Origin: UBA1765 sp045629945
Lineage (GTDB): Bacteria; Fibrobacterota; Fibrobacteria; Fibrobacterales; Fibrobacteraceae
Assembly: GCA_045629945.1 (NCBI GenBank)
Contig: JAZQSE010000024.1
Location: forward strand, 1 to 64,000
Direction: 5' to 3'
DNA: 64,000 nt
Every line of letters begins with the position of its first letter. Position 1 is the first letter of the stretch. Positions 49,688 through 57,521 of this stretch are shown here, one piece after another. The translations under genes and the position numbers were made by a program. The notes under the pieces were generated by a model that did no database searches, was not told the origin of the DNA, and saw only the letters and a program-made list of their open reading frames with translations.

Positions 49688-50548
49688 TTATTTAGCGCGA
49701 TATTCAACAAAGCGAACATTGCCAAAGTAATCTTTGTGAGAACAAACCCATTCTAAATGAGAATAGTTTTTTGCTTCTTCTTCTAAAATAATTTCTTGCC
49801 CGGATGCTATTTCTAAAAGAATAGGGGCACCAGCAGAAATTTTTCCTTCAAGTTGCACTAGTAATTCTCGGATTAATAGCAAACCATCATCGCCACCAAA
49901 AAGCGCAAGTTCTGGGTCAAAACAGACTTCTGGTTGTAGGCAAGATTTATCTTTTTCTGGAATGTAAGGTAAGTTCGCGACCAAAGCGTGCAAAGGGAAC
50001 GCGTCTTGTGGCAAAGCGTTTAAAAGACTTCCCTCATAAAAAGATAATGTTTCAAGGCAAGCATTATTGTTAGCATTTATTTTGGCTAAATCCAATGCAT
50101 CAGTTGAAATGTCTGAGGCGAAAACTTTAACATTAGACATTTCTTTTGCAAGAGCAATAGCTATTGCTCCAGAACCTGTTCCTATATCGGCAATATGTAA
50201 ATGTAAAGATTCATCTAAAGAGAGTCTCTCTTTTAACATATCCACAAGCATTTCTGTTTCTGGCCTTGGTATTAAAGCTCTTTTATCGCATTGAATTTCA
50301 TGACCGCGGAAACTGGTATTGCCAATAATATGTTGCAAAGGTTCTCTTTTTGCACGCCTTGCAACCATAGGACGTAAAAGAATTAATTCTTCTTCAGATA
50401 AAGGTCTATCAAAGTTAAGATAGAGCTCCATCCGTTTCATATTTAATCCATGAGCCAAAATATATTGGGCGTCAAGTTTCGGGTTAGGGACACCGTTTTT
50501 TTTGAAAAATTCAGTAGTCTTGTTGAGAATATCAATGAGCTTTTGCAT
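49688..50548 (-). CDS. prmC: Release factor glutamine N5-methyltransferase
   Basis: Methylates the GGQ glutamine of peptide release factors, and here follows prfA. It has 286 residues. The N-terminal helical domain is followed by a Rossmann methyltransferase: IADIGTGSGAIAIALAKE (SAM motif I), FASDISTDALDLAKINAN, and the active-site tetrapeptide reads NLPY (VANLPYIPEKD) instead of the common NPPY. GHEIQCDKRALIPRPETEML is also typical. ATG overlaps the prfA stop as TAATG. Confidence 0.95.
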   Translation of the reverse strand: MQKLIDILNKTTEFFKKNGVPNPKLDAQYILAHGLNMKRMELYLNFDRPLSEEELILLRPMVARRAKREPLQHIIGNTSFRGHEIQCDKRALIPRPETEMLVDMLKERLSLDESLHLHIADIGTGSGAIAIALAKEMSNVKVFASDISTDALDLAKINANNNACLETLSFYEGSLLNALPQDAFPLHALVANLPYIPEKDKSCLQPEVCFDPELALFGGDDGLLLIRELLVQLEGKISAGAPILLEIASGQEIILEEEAKNYSHLEWVCSHKDYFGNVRFVEYRAK

Positions 50549-51615
50549 TAGGCGTTAAACTTCCCCAATTTTTCTTGGGCATTTGCCATTTGAAGCCCAT
50601 TGATTACTTCTTGAATATCACCTGTCATAGCTTGGTCTAGGCTATAAAGAGTTAAACCGATTCTATGGTCTGTGATTCGATTTTGTGGATAATTGTACGT
50701 TCTGATTTTAGCAGAACGATCACCAGTTCCAACAAGAGCTTTACGATTAGCAGCTTCTGCTTTTTCTTTCCTTGCAATAACTTCGTCTAGAATTTTTGAA
50801 CGAAGCATTTCCATAGCATGCAAACGGTTTTGTAACTGAGAACGTTCTGTTTGGCAACTTACCACAACTCCAGTAGGAATATGTGTTAAGCGAACAGCAG
50901 AATCCGTTTTGTTAATATACTGTCCACCAGCTCCACTAGCTCGATAAGTATCCATTTTAATGTCGGATTCTTTAATTTCTACGTCCACTTCTTCAGCTTC
51001 TGGCAAAATAGCAACAGTTGCTGCTGATGTATGAACGCGACCTTGAGTTTCTGTTTCAGGTACACGTTGAACGCGGTGCACACCACTTTCAAATTTCAAT
51101 GTGCCATAAACGCTTTCGCCTTCAATAAAAATGCGAATTTCTTTAAATCCACCAACAGTTCCTTCTGAGGCTTCTTGGATTGTCATTTTCCAACCCATTC
51201 TATCGCAATAACCGCGATACATACGGAACAAGTCGCCTGCAAACAAAGCAGATTCATCGCCACCAGTACCGCCACGAATTTCTAAAGTAGCATTTCTAAA
51301 ATCCCAAGGGTCTTTTGGAACCATAAGAATCTGGAGTTCATCCGTCATTTCGGGGAGTTTCTTTTCAATAGCGGAAATTTCTTCTTTAGCACAAGCTACC
51401 ATTTCTGGGTCAGAATCAGAAAGAGCTATTTTCCATTCTTCCAGGTCACTAGTGGTTTGTAGATATTCCTTGGCTTTTAAAACAGCCTTTTCTATACCCT
51501 TGTATTGTTTGTGAATTTTAGAATAACGGACTTGATCAGCAACAACATCAGGATTGCCAAGTTCTGATTCAAGTTCTTCGTATTTTTCGATTAGTTTTTG
51601 AGCTTTTTCTTTCAT
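50548..51615 (-). CDS. prfA: Peptide chain release factor 1
   Basis: Recognises UAA and UAG stop codons and triggers peptidyl-tRNA hydrolysis. It has 355 residues from ATG 51615; a TTG 9 bases upstream is in frame. The GGQ loop is in YRASGAGGQYINKTDSAVRL near residue 227, and ESGVHRVQRVPETETQGRVH and ITDHRIGLTLYSLDQAM are family blocks. It is co-transcribed with prmC, its modifying enzyme. Confidence 0.97.
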   Translation of the reverse strand: MKEKAQKLIEKYEELESELGNPDVVADQVRYSKIHKQYKGIEKAVLKAKEYLQTTSDLEEWKIALSDSDPEMVACAKEEISAIEKKLPEMTDELQILMVPKDPWDFRNATLEIRGGTGGDESALFAGDLFRMYRGYCDRMGWKMTIQEASEGTVGGFKEIRIFIEGESVYGTLKFESGVHRVQRVPETETQGRVHTSAATVAILPEAEEVDVEIKESDIKMDTYRASGAGGQYINKTDSAVRLTHIPTGVVVSCQTERSQLQNRLHAMEMLRSKILDEVIARKEKAEAANRKALVGTGDRSAKIRTYNYPQNRITDHRIGLTLYSLDQAMTGDIQEVINGLQMANAQEKLGKFNA

Positions 51616-51761
51616 CAAGCACAATGTAGTAATTTAGGCATTGATTATTGGGCTTGAATAGAGGCAATTTAAGTATTACAAACAAATTTGATAAGAAAAT
51701 GCCAAAAAGAAGAGATTTGTTTTTGCTATATTCGGGGTGAAAAAAGCAAAAGGATTTATTT

Positions 51762-53069
51762 ATGCAATTTCGTCCTGTTAAAGAACAGTTAGAAATTTTA
51801 CTTAGAGGTGTTACAGAAATTGTCCCTCAGCAAGAGCTTGAAAAGAAACTCCAAAAATCTTATGAAACAGGAGTTCCTCTTAGAATTAAACTTGGTGTAG
51901 ACCCTACTGCTCCAGATGTTCATTTTGGTCATACAGTGGTAATGCGCAAATTGCGTCAATTCCAAGATTTAGGTCACACTGTTGTTTTGATTGTCGGTGA
52001 TTATACAGCGCAAATAGGCGACCCTAGTGGTAGAAACAAAGCACGCCCGCGGCTTAGTCACGAACAAGTCCTTGAAAATGCTAAAGAATACCAAGAACAA
52101 TTCTTTAAAGTAGTGCGTCGCGAACAAGTAGAAATTCACTACAATGGTGAATGGTTCTCTAAATTACCTTTTTCTAAAGTCACTGAGCTCATGGGGCAGT
52201 TTACTGTAGCTCAAATGTTAGAACGAGAAGATTTCAACAATCGTTACACTTCTAACCAGCCAATAAGCCTTCATGAATTCATGTACCCAATGATGCAGGG
52301 TTATGATTCTGTAGCCATTACAAGTGATGTAGAACTTGGCGGAACCGATCAAAAATTCAATGTATTGCGTGGGCGCGACCTTCAGATTTTTGAAGGAATG
52401 GAACCACAAATAGGTATGTTTATGCCTATATTGCTTGGTACCGATGGCAAAGTCAAAATGAGTAAATCCATCGGAAACTATGTAGGTTTAAATGAACCCG
52501 CCGATGTAATGTATCATAAAATCTATAGTTTGGCTGATTCTTTAATAGAAAACTGGTTTGAACTTTTAACCGAAGTTCCTTTAGACGAAGTTCGCCAAAT
52601 GAGTGCAGATATTGCTTCTGGGAAAATGAATCCAAATGAAGCAAAACATCGCTTAGCCATTGATATTGTCTCTCAATACTATGGTAAAGAAGCTGCTCTT
52701 GCTGCCGCACAAAAAGAACGTGAAGTGCATAGTGGGAGTGCGATTCCTTCTGATGCAAAAGAAGTTTCTCTTGCAACCGGTGAAAAACCTATACTCGATT
52801 TATTTGTTGAAGTAGGTGCCTTTAAAAGCAAAGGCGAAGCTCGCCGAATGGTACAAAATGGCGGAGTCAAAATTCGCGTTAAGTATGCAGATAAAGTGAG
52901 CGTTGCTGATACGTTAATTGCCGAAGAAACAGAAAAATTCAAAGCTCTTGATGCTGAATGGGCCGAATGGAAAGTGGATGATGCTATGGCAATCCTTAAA
53001 GTTCCTGCTGGCGCAATGATTGTTGTGCAAGTGGGAAAACGCAATTATTTCAAGGTGAATTTTCAATGA
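51762..53069 (+). CDS. tyrS: Tyrosyl-tRNA synthetase
   Basis: 435 residues, class I. The HIGH-type motif is HFGH in LGVDPTAPDVHFGHTVVMRK. Then come VGDYTAQIGDPSGRN, the tyrosine pocket GGTDQKFNVLRGRD, and KMSKS in VKMSKSIGNYVGL. The C-terminal S4 RNA-binding domain is VGAFKSKGEARRMVQNGGVK. The GGTDQKFN form is that of the TyrZ-like (type 2) subgroup. Its stop overlaps the start of the PfkB gene as ATGA, and the chain continues into menaquinone genes. Confidence 0.97.
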   Translation: MQFRPVKEQLEILLRGVTEIVPQQELEKKLQKSYETGVPLRIKLGVDPTAPDVHFGHTVVMRKLRQFQDLGHTVVLIVGDYTAQIGDPSGRNKARPRLSHEQVLENAKEYQEQFFKVVRREQVEIHYNGEWFSKLPFSKVTELMGQFTVAQMLEREDFNNRYTSNQPISLHEFMYPMMQGYDSVAITSDVELGGTDQKFNVLRGRDLQIFEGMEPQIGMFMPILLGTDGKVKMSKSIGNYVGLNEPADVMYHKIYSLADSLIENWFELLTEVPLDEVRQMSADIASGKMNPNEAKHRLAIDIVSQYYGKEAALAAAQKEREVHSGSAIPSDAKEVSLATGEKPILDLFVEVGAFKSKGEARRMVQNGGVKIRVKYADKVSVADTLIAEETEKFKALDAEWAEWKVDDAMAILKVPAGAMIVVQVGKRNYFKVNFQ

Positions 53070-54040
53070 ATCAGGAAACTTTAGTCCTAGGTTTGAACCC
53101 AGCATGGCAGCGTCTTTTCATTTTAGATGAATTGCGGCTTGGTGAAGTCCGGCGCATACCTCGGGCTATTGAATTTGCATCAGGGAAGGGAATTAATTGC
53201 GCACGTGTTTTGCAGTTACTTGGCGGTAAAATTGTATTGTCTCATTTTTTGGGAACTGGCTATGGCAATAAAATTTTTGATGCTATCGCAGATGCAGGTA
53301 TTCGGCAAGTTCCTGTCTGGATTGCTTCTCCGACGCGTATTTGTACAACTATCGTAACCAATAAAGATATCCAGACAAAAGAGACAACAGAACTTATAGA
53401 ACCATCACCGGAATTAACGCCGCAAGAAATGGAAGATTTCCGTTTTAGCCTGGAAGAAATCTGGGAAAGTGTTCCTCGCATTGCTCTTTGTGGCTCTAAC
53501 CCCAAAAGTTTTGACATGAACACTTTAGTCAATTTTGACTTTTCTGGAAAAAGGCTTTATATTGATGCTGTTAAAGATATAGATGGTTTGTTAGAAAAAG
53601 GCGTGGAAGTCTTAAAATTGAATATGGAAGAATATTGTGAACTTTTACAACGTCTTTCCATTCCATTAGTCACATCTTCTCCGCAATTTTGGAAAATAGC
53701 AGCTACTGCTGTGTTAGAACGTTTGCCAATTAGGTATTTGATTGTAACAGACGAAGAAAATCCTGTTAGAGTCTTTTACCGATTAGAAGGCAAATTGCAG
53801 ATTTTACGCTTGCAACCTCCAAGTGTTGAAGTCGTTAACTGTATTGGTGCAGGAGACTCTTTTCTTGCCGGTTGGATTTACGCAGATTCTCTTGGGCTTT
53901 CTGTAGAAGAATGTCTTGTAAAGGCAACAGCAGTAGCTTCTGCACGTTGTGAAGTAGAACAACCTTGGGAAATGTCTTTGGAACGCATTGCCGAAATGGA
54001 AAAAGAATTGTCATTGATAGTGGAAAGCATTACGGAATGA
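53066..54040 (+). CDS. PfkB-family sugar kinase (1-phosphofructokinase-like)
   Basis: 324 residues. The ribokinase fold is seen in VLGLNPAWQRLFILDELRLG, the sugar-binding EFASGKGINCARVLQLLGG, the central LKLNMEEYCELL and the catalytic anion hole CIGAGDSFLAGWIYADSLGL with the base aspartate. It resembles 1-phosphofructokinase and tagatose-6-phosphate kinase; no PTS genes are nearby, so the substrate is unknown. It is locked between tyrS and mqnB by 4-base overlaps at both ends. Confidence 0.85.
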   Translation: MNQETLVLGLNPAWQRLFILDELRLGEVRRIPRAIEFASGKGINCARVLQLLGGKIVLSHFLGTGYGNKIFDAIADAGIRQVPVWIASPTRICTTIVTNKDIQTKETTELIEPSPELTPQEMEDFRFSLEEIWESVPRIALCGSNPKSFDMNTLVNFDFSGKRLYIDAVKDIDGLLEKGVEVLKLNMEEYCELLQRLSIPLVTSSPQFWKIAATAVLERLPIRYLIVTDEENPVRVFYRLEGKLQILRLQPPSVEVVNCIGAGDSFLAGWIYADSLGLSVEECLVKATAVASARCEVEQPWEMSLERIAEMEKELSLIVESITE

Positions 54041-54717
54041 CGCTTAATCAACCACAAGAATCTTTACCATTAATTGCTTTCGCTTCAACGGTGGAATTCT
54101 CTAGACTTTTCCCTTCTATTGAAACACCTGCTTTTTCAGCAGTTCTTTTGCCGAATGCAAAGGCTTATGTTGCTGTTTTAGGTGTTGGCATACTTGAATT
54201 TTCTACGAACCTTTCTGCAATACTTGCTAAGCAAAAATTTTCAATGGTTTTACAAGTTGGAATCGGCGGAGCTTTTAAAAATAGAGGCATTTCTATTGGT
54301 GATGTAGTTTGTATTGATACAGAATACGTTGGTGATTTAGGTGTTGAAGATAAAGACGGCTCTTTTTTACCATGGGCTAGAATTGGGGGCGGTTCTCCTC
54401 AGCTTTATTCAGGAGCTTCTTTAGAAAAAGCACCAAAATGGTTACAAGCATTAAAAAGAGCATCCGGGATTACAGTCAATTGTTGCACAGGGACAGAAGA
54501 ATTAGCAGAAATCCGTCAATTACTTTTTGATGCCGATGTCGAAACCATGGAAGGAGCGGCGGGGTTTGCAGTTTGCAAAGCATTTGACATTCCTTGTTAT
54601 GAAATTCGAGCAATCAGCAATTATGTCAGCACTCGGAAAAAATCCTTATGGAAAATATCTGAAGCCCTTTTGGCCTTGAAGAATGTTTTACAACAAGCGG
54701 GTTTCTTATGCGGCTAA
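54037..54717 (+). CDS. mqnB: Futalosine hydrolase
   Basis: 226 residues from ATG 54037 (ATGA overlap with the kinase stop); the frame is open from 53965. Nucleoside-phosphorylase fold: VAVLGVGILEFSTNLSAILA, VLQVGIGGAFKNRGISIGDV, and DVETMEGAAGFAVCKAFDIP with the ribose-binding ME pair. RAISNYVSTRKKSLWKI is near the C-terminus. Splits futalosine to dehypoxanthine futalosine in the alternative menaquinone pathway; the next gene is mqnD, which supports the call. Confidence 0.9.
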   Translation: MTLNQPQESLPLIAFASTVEFSRLFPSIETPAFSAVLLPNAKAYVAVLGVGILEFSTNLSAILAKQKFSMVLQVGIGGAFKNRGISIGDVVCIDTEYVGDLGVEDKDGSFLPWARIGGGSPQLYSGASLEKAPKWLQALKRASGITVNCCTGTEELAEIRQLLFDADVETMEGAAGFAVCKAFDIPCYEIRAISNYVSTRKKSLWKISEALLALKNVLQQAGFLCG

Positions 54718-55505
54718 AAATAGGTATTTCTCCTTGTCCAAATGACACATACATTTATGAGGCTTTATTGCAGGGGTTACCAGATTCTCCATTTTCATGG
54801 GATGTATGTTTTGCTGATGTTCAAACATTAAATGAAATGGTAAAACGCTCTGAATTGGATGTGGCTAAAATAAGTAGTGGTGTTTTTCCTGCCATATCAG
54901 AAAATTATCGATTGCTTTCTTGTGGTGGAGCGATTGGTTATTCATGTGGCCCTTTATTTCTTGGGACAAAAAACAATATATGCTCTGTTGAAAATCCTGT
55001 TCTTTTACCAGGTAAAGATACAACAGCTGCGTTGTTGTTTAAATTTTTTGCAAAACGAGAATTATCTGCAACACCTTTATGTGAATACGCCTTTTTTGAT
55101 GAAGTCTATCGTTTTTTATTGACAAAAAAAGCATATCAAGGGGTTGTTATTCATGAACATCGCTTTACTTGGAAACAAGATGGTTTGTTCTTGATTCAAG
55201 ATCTTGGAGAATACTGGGAAAACTCAACAGGAATACCTATTCCATTAGGGGTTGCAGTTGCTCGGAAATCTTTATCTCTTGATTGTTGTTTGGCTATAGA
55301 AAATGAGATTCAGCAAAGTATTTTAGTTGCCAAAAAACGAAATCAAATGATAACGCCATTTATTGCGCAAAAGGCACAAATTCAGGAAAAAGAAGTCATT
55401 GAAGCTCATATTCGGACTTTTGTGACAGATTTTTCTTATGACATGGGTGAAAAAGGACGTTCAGCCCTTCAAGAATTAGAACGAATTGCTCTTTCCGAAC
55501 TATAA
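54708..55505 (+). CDS. mqnD: 1,4-dihydroxy-6-naphthoate synthase
   Basis: 265 residues. The periplasmic-binding-protein fold of MqnD is recognisable in KIGISPCPNDTYIYEALLQG, DVQTLNEMVKRSELDVAKIS, SCGGAIGYSCGPLFLG and VVIHEHRFTWKQDGLFLIQD, with the family histidine in IHEHR. Converts cyclic de-hypoxanthine futalosine to 1,4-dihydroxy-6-naphthoate. It overlaps mqnB by 10 bases. Menaquinone would serve fumarate respiration in succinate-forming Fibrobacter. Confidence 0.93.
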   Translation: MRLKIGISPCPNDTYIYEALLQGLPDSPFSWDVCFADVQTLNEMVKRSELDVAKISSGVFPAISENYRLLSCGGAIGYSCGPLFLGTKNNICSVENPVLLPGKDTTAALLFKFFAKRELSATPLCEYAFFDEVYRFLLTKKAYQGVVIHEHRFTWKQDGLFLIQDLGEYWENSTGIPIPLGVAVARKSLSLDCCLAIENEIQQSILVAKKRNQMITPFIAQKAQIQEKEVIEAHIRTFVTDFSYDMGEKGRSALQELERIALSEL

Positions 55506-55532
55506 TAAGTGTAATAAAAAGTTTAAAAATGG

Positions 55533-55581
55533 GGAAAATAAATAAAATTTGAGCTATTTTGCCAAATTTTATTTATTTTCC
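55533..55581. repeat. 19-bp perfect inverted repeat upstream of the H1-like gene
   Basis: GGAAAATAAATAAAATTTG (55533-55551) and CAAATTTTATTTATTTTCC (55563-55581) are perfect inverse complements across an 11-base loop. The repeat starts 27 bases after the mqnD stop and ends 29 bases before the histone-like start. It ends in CC rather than a T run, so it is not a typical terminator; operator, mRNA stabiliser or weak end of the mqn transcript are possible. Confidence 0.7.
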
Positions 55582-55610
55582 AAGGAAAAACCATCTTCAT
55601 GGGAGTTTTT

Positions 55611-55793
55611 ATGAAGTTAATTACTGATTTAGAACAAGCCTTCGAATCCTTCAGAAGGGAATTTGACAAGTTTGAAAGAGGCAATAAGTCTGCTGGTACG
55701 CGGGCTCGCAAGAACTTGCAAGATATTAAGAAAATCAGCCAGGATATCAGAAATTATATCCAGGAAAGCAAAAAGGACGAAGAAGCCAAATAG
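55611..55793 (+). CDS. Histone H1-like (Hc1-type) small DNA-binding protein
   Basis: 60 residues from ATG 55611, which follows GGGAG; an ATG at 55599 is less well placed. The sequence MKLITDLEQAFESFRREFDK is followed by the hallmark GNKSAGTRARKNLQDIKKIS and a basic tail ending KKDEEAK. The GN[KS]AAGxRARKxLxxIKK pattern is that of the short Hc1-like proteins of Bacteroidota and Chlamydia. It is helical and basic, and probably binds DNA non-specifically. Confidence 0.85.
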   Translation: MKLITDLEQAFESFRREFDKFERGNKSAGTRARKNLQDIKKISQDIRNYIQESKKDEEAK

Positions 55794-55868
55794 TAAAAAA
55801 TCTGTAAAATTGGTGCGTTTTTTTAAACGAAATAATGAATAATTTTGTTTACAAAGGCAAAAAAATGC

Positions 55869-55916
55869 ACCATTTTGTGAAAATGGTTTGACTAAAGGCT
55901 TTTTTGAAGGTATATT
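55869..55916 (+). promoter_or_regulatory. Promoter of the OmpA/TPR operon with adjoining palindrome
   Basis: TTGACT (55888-55893), 17 bases, TATATT (55911-55916) gives a good sigma-70 promoter 75 bases before the first gene. Directly in front is a perfect palindrome ACCATTTT-GTG-AAAATGGT (55869-55887) that touches the -35, a typical place for an activator or repressor. Further upstream GGTGC (near 55815) can pair with GCACC (55867-55871), so the block may also be the end of the H1-like transcript. Confidence 0.6.
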
Positions 55917-55990
55917 CCACCTTGGATTTCATTTTGTGATTTTTGCAAAGTGATGACGAATGTGTTTTATGATTGGAGAATACTAGCAAT

Positions 55991-57508
55991 ATGACCCTAA
56001 AGAAACTGGTCTTTTTATTGGCCGGGGCTGTTTTCCTCTCCGGGACAGCCGTGGCGAAAATAATTAATGTCCCCGGTGATTATCCGAAGATTGCTGACGC
56101 TCTCGGTAACGCCGATGCTGGCGACACCATTAAGGTGGCTCGTGGCGTTTATAACGAAAACATCACATTGGTGATGGGTGTTGTTTTGAAGGGTGAAGAC
56201 CCTAAGACAACCATTATTGATGGTGGGCGTCGAGGTCCTACAGTAATGGGAACTTCCGGTGCGGAAATGTCTCACTTTACTGTTCGTAATGGTATAGAAG
56301 GTATTCTTTGCGAAAACGCAGCGCCTTACATTCATGATTGTTTTGTTTTAGACAACAAAGCAACTGGTATTGCTGCCTTTATCTCTTTACCAGATCTTCG
56401 TAACAATGTGGTATACGGGAACCGCTGGTCCGGGATTTTGGCATGGGGTGCTAAATCACTAGATGCTAATATTGAACATAACGTTGTGATGCGCAATGGT
56501 TATTCTGGTCTTGCTTTGAAAGGACCATCTAACGTGGTTGCTCGCAATAACATCTTCATGGATAACCATTATTATGGTGTCTATGCTGACCCAGCTGCAG
56601 GTCAGACAAAGGTGGAATACAACGACATCTATAAGAACTATTATCCGTTCAACCGTTTCATTAAGGTGAACCGCACTAATGTTTCTTTAGATCCTAAGTT
56701 CAACAACGCTTCTCTCTCTAATCCTGACTTCTACTGTTCTTCAACATCTCCTTTGTTGAAACGTGGTAAAGGCAAATCCGACATTGGTCTTACGACTCAA
56801 CCAAAAGAAGTGGTTGTAGAAGTTGTTGAAGAAACTCGTAACCCTGATACAGATGCAGATGGCCTTTGTGATCCATGGGTAACAGAAGACAATGTTGCTG
56901 ATAAGTATATGGAAGTTTGTTCCGGGTTAGACCAGTGCCCAGAAGAAGCTGAAGACTTTGATGGTGTTCAAGATGATGATGGCTGCCCAGATGCAGATAA
57001 CGACCGTGATGGTATCTGTGATCCATGGGTTGAAGCTAAAGCTCAGTTTGATCAATACGCACACGTTTGTAAAAATGTTGACCTCTGCCCAGAACAAGCT
57101 GAAGCATTTAACAGCTATAAAGATGATGATGGCTGCCCAGATGAAGTTCCTGAACCACCAAAGAAAGTCTTTGTTCTTGATGGTGTAAACTTTGAATCTG
57201 GTAAAGCTACAATCACTCAAGATTCTTATATCTCCTTGATGAAAGTGGTAGATATTATGGAATCTTTCCCAGAAACGACATTTGAAATTGTTGGTCACAC
57301 CGATAACGTTGGCCGCAAAGAAAAGAATAAAGAATTGTCTGCAGACCGCGCCGCGGCCGTTAAGGCATTCCTTGTAGAAAAAGGTATTGCCGATAGTCGT
57401 ATTCAAACAAAGGGTGTCGGAGATGCAGAACCGATTGCCTCCAATAAGACTGCTGAAGGTCGTGCGAAGAATCGTCGCATCGAATTCAAACGTACGGACA
57501 TTAAGTAA
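55991..57508 (+). CDS. Outer-membrane fusion: beta-helix, TSP3 repeats, OmpA domain
   Basis: 505 residues from ATG 55991; a TTG at 55973 is in frame. The signal peptide MTLKKLVFLLAGAVFLSG is cleaved after AVA. Residues about 25-275 form a NosD/pectate-lyase-like right-handed beta-helix (GDYPKIADALGNADAGDTIK, NNVVYGNRWSGILAWG). Then come two calcium-binding thrombospondin type 3-like units (DTDADGLCDPW, DDDGCPDADNDRDGICDPW, CPEQAEAF) with paired cysteines. Residues about 395-505 are an OmpA peptidoglycan-binding domain (FEIVGHTDNVGRKEKNKELS, GRAKNRRIEFKR). It links a surface or periplasmic rod to the wall. First of three genes. Confidence 0.9.
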   Translation: MTLKKLVFLLAGAVFLSGTAVAKIINVPGDYPKIADALGNADAGDTIKVARGVYNENITLVMGVVLKGEDPKTTIIDGGRRGPTVMGTSGAEMSHFTVRNGIEGILCENAAPYIHDCFVLDNKATGIAAFISLPDLRNNVVYGNRWSGILAWGAKSLDANIEHNVVMRNGYSGLALKGPSNVVARNNIFMDNHYYGVYADPAAGQTKVEYNDIYKNYYPFNRFIKVNRTNVSLDPKFNNASLSNPDFYCSSTSPLLKRGKGKSDIGLTTQPKEVVVEVVEETRNPDTDADGLCDPWVTEDNVADKYMEVCSGLDQCPEEAEDFDGVQDDDGCPDADNDRDGICDPWVEAKAQFDQYAHVCKNVDLCPEQAEAFNSYKDDDGCPDEVPEPPKKVFVLDGVNFESGKATITQDSYISLMKVVDIMESFPETTFEIVGHTDNVGRKEKNKELSADRAAAVKAFLVEKGIADSRIQTKGVGDAEPIASNKTAEGRAKNRRIEFKRTDIK

Positions 57509-57521
57509 AGGAGAAGGTTAG

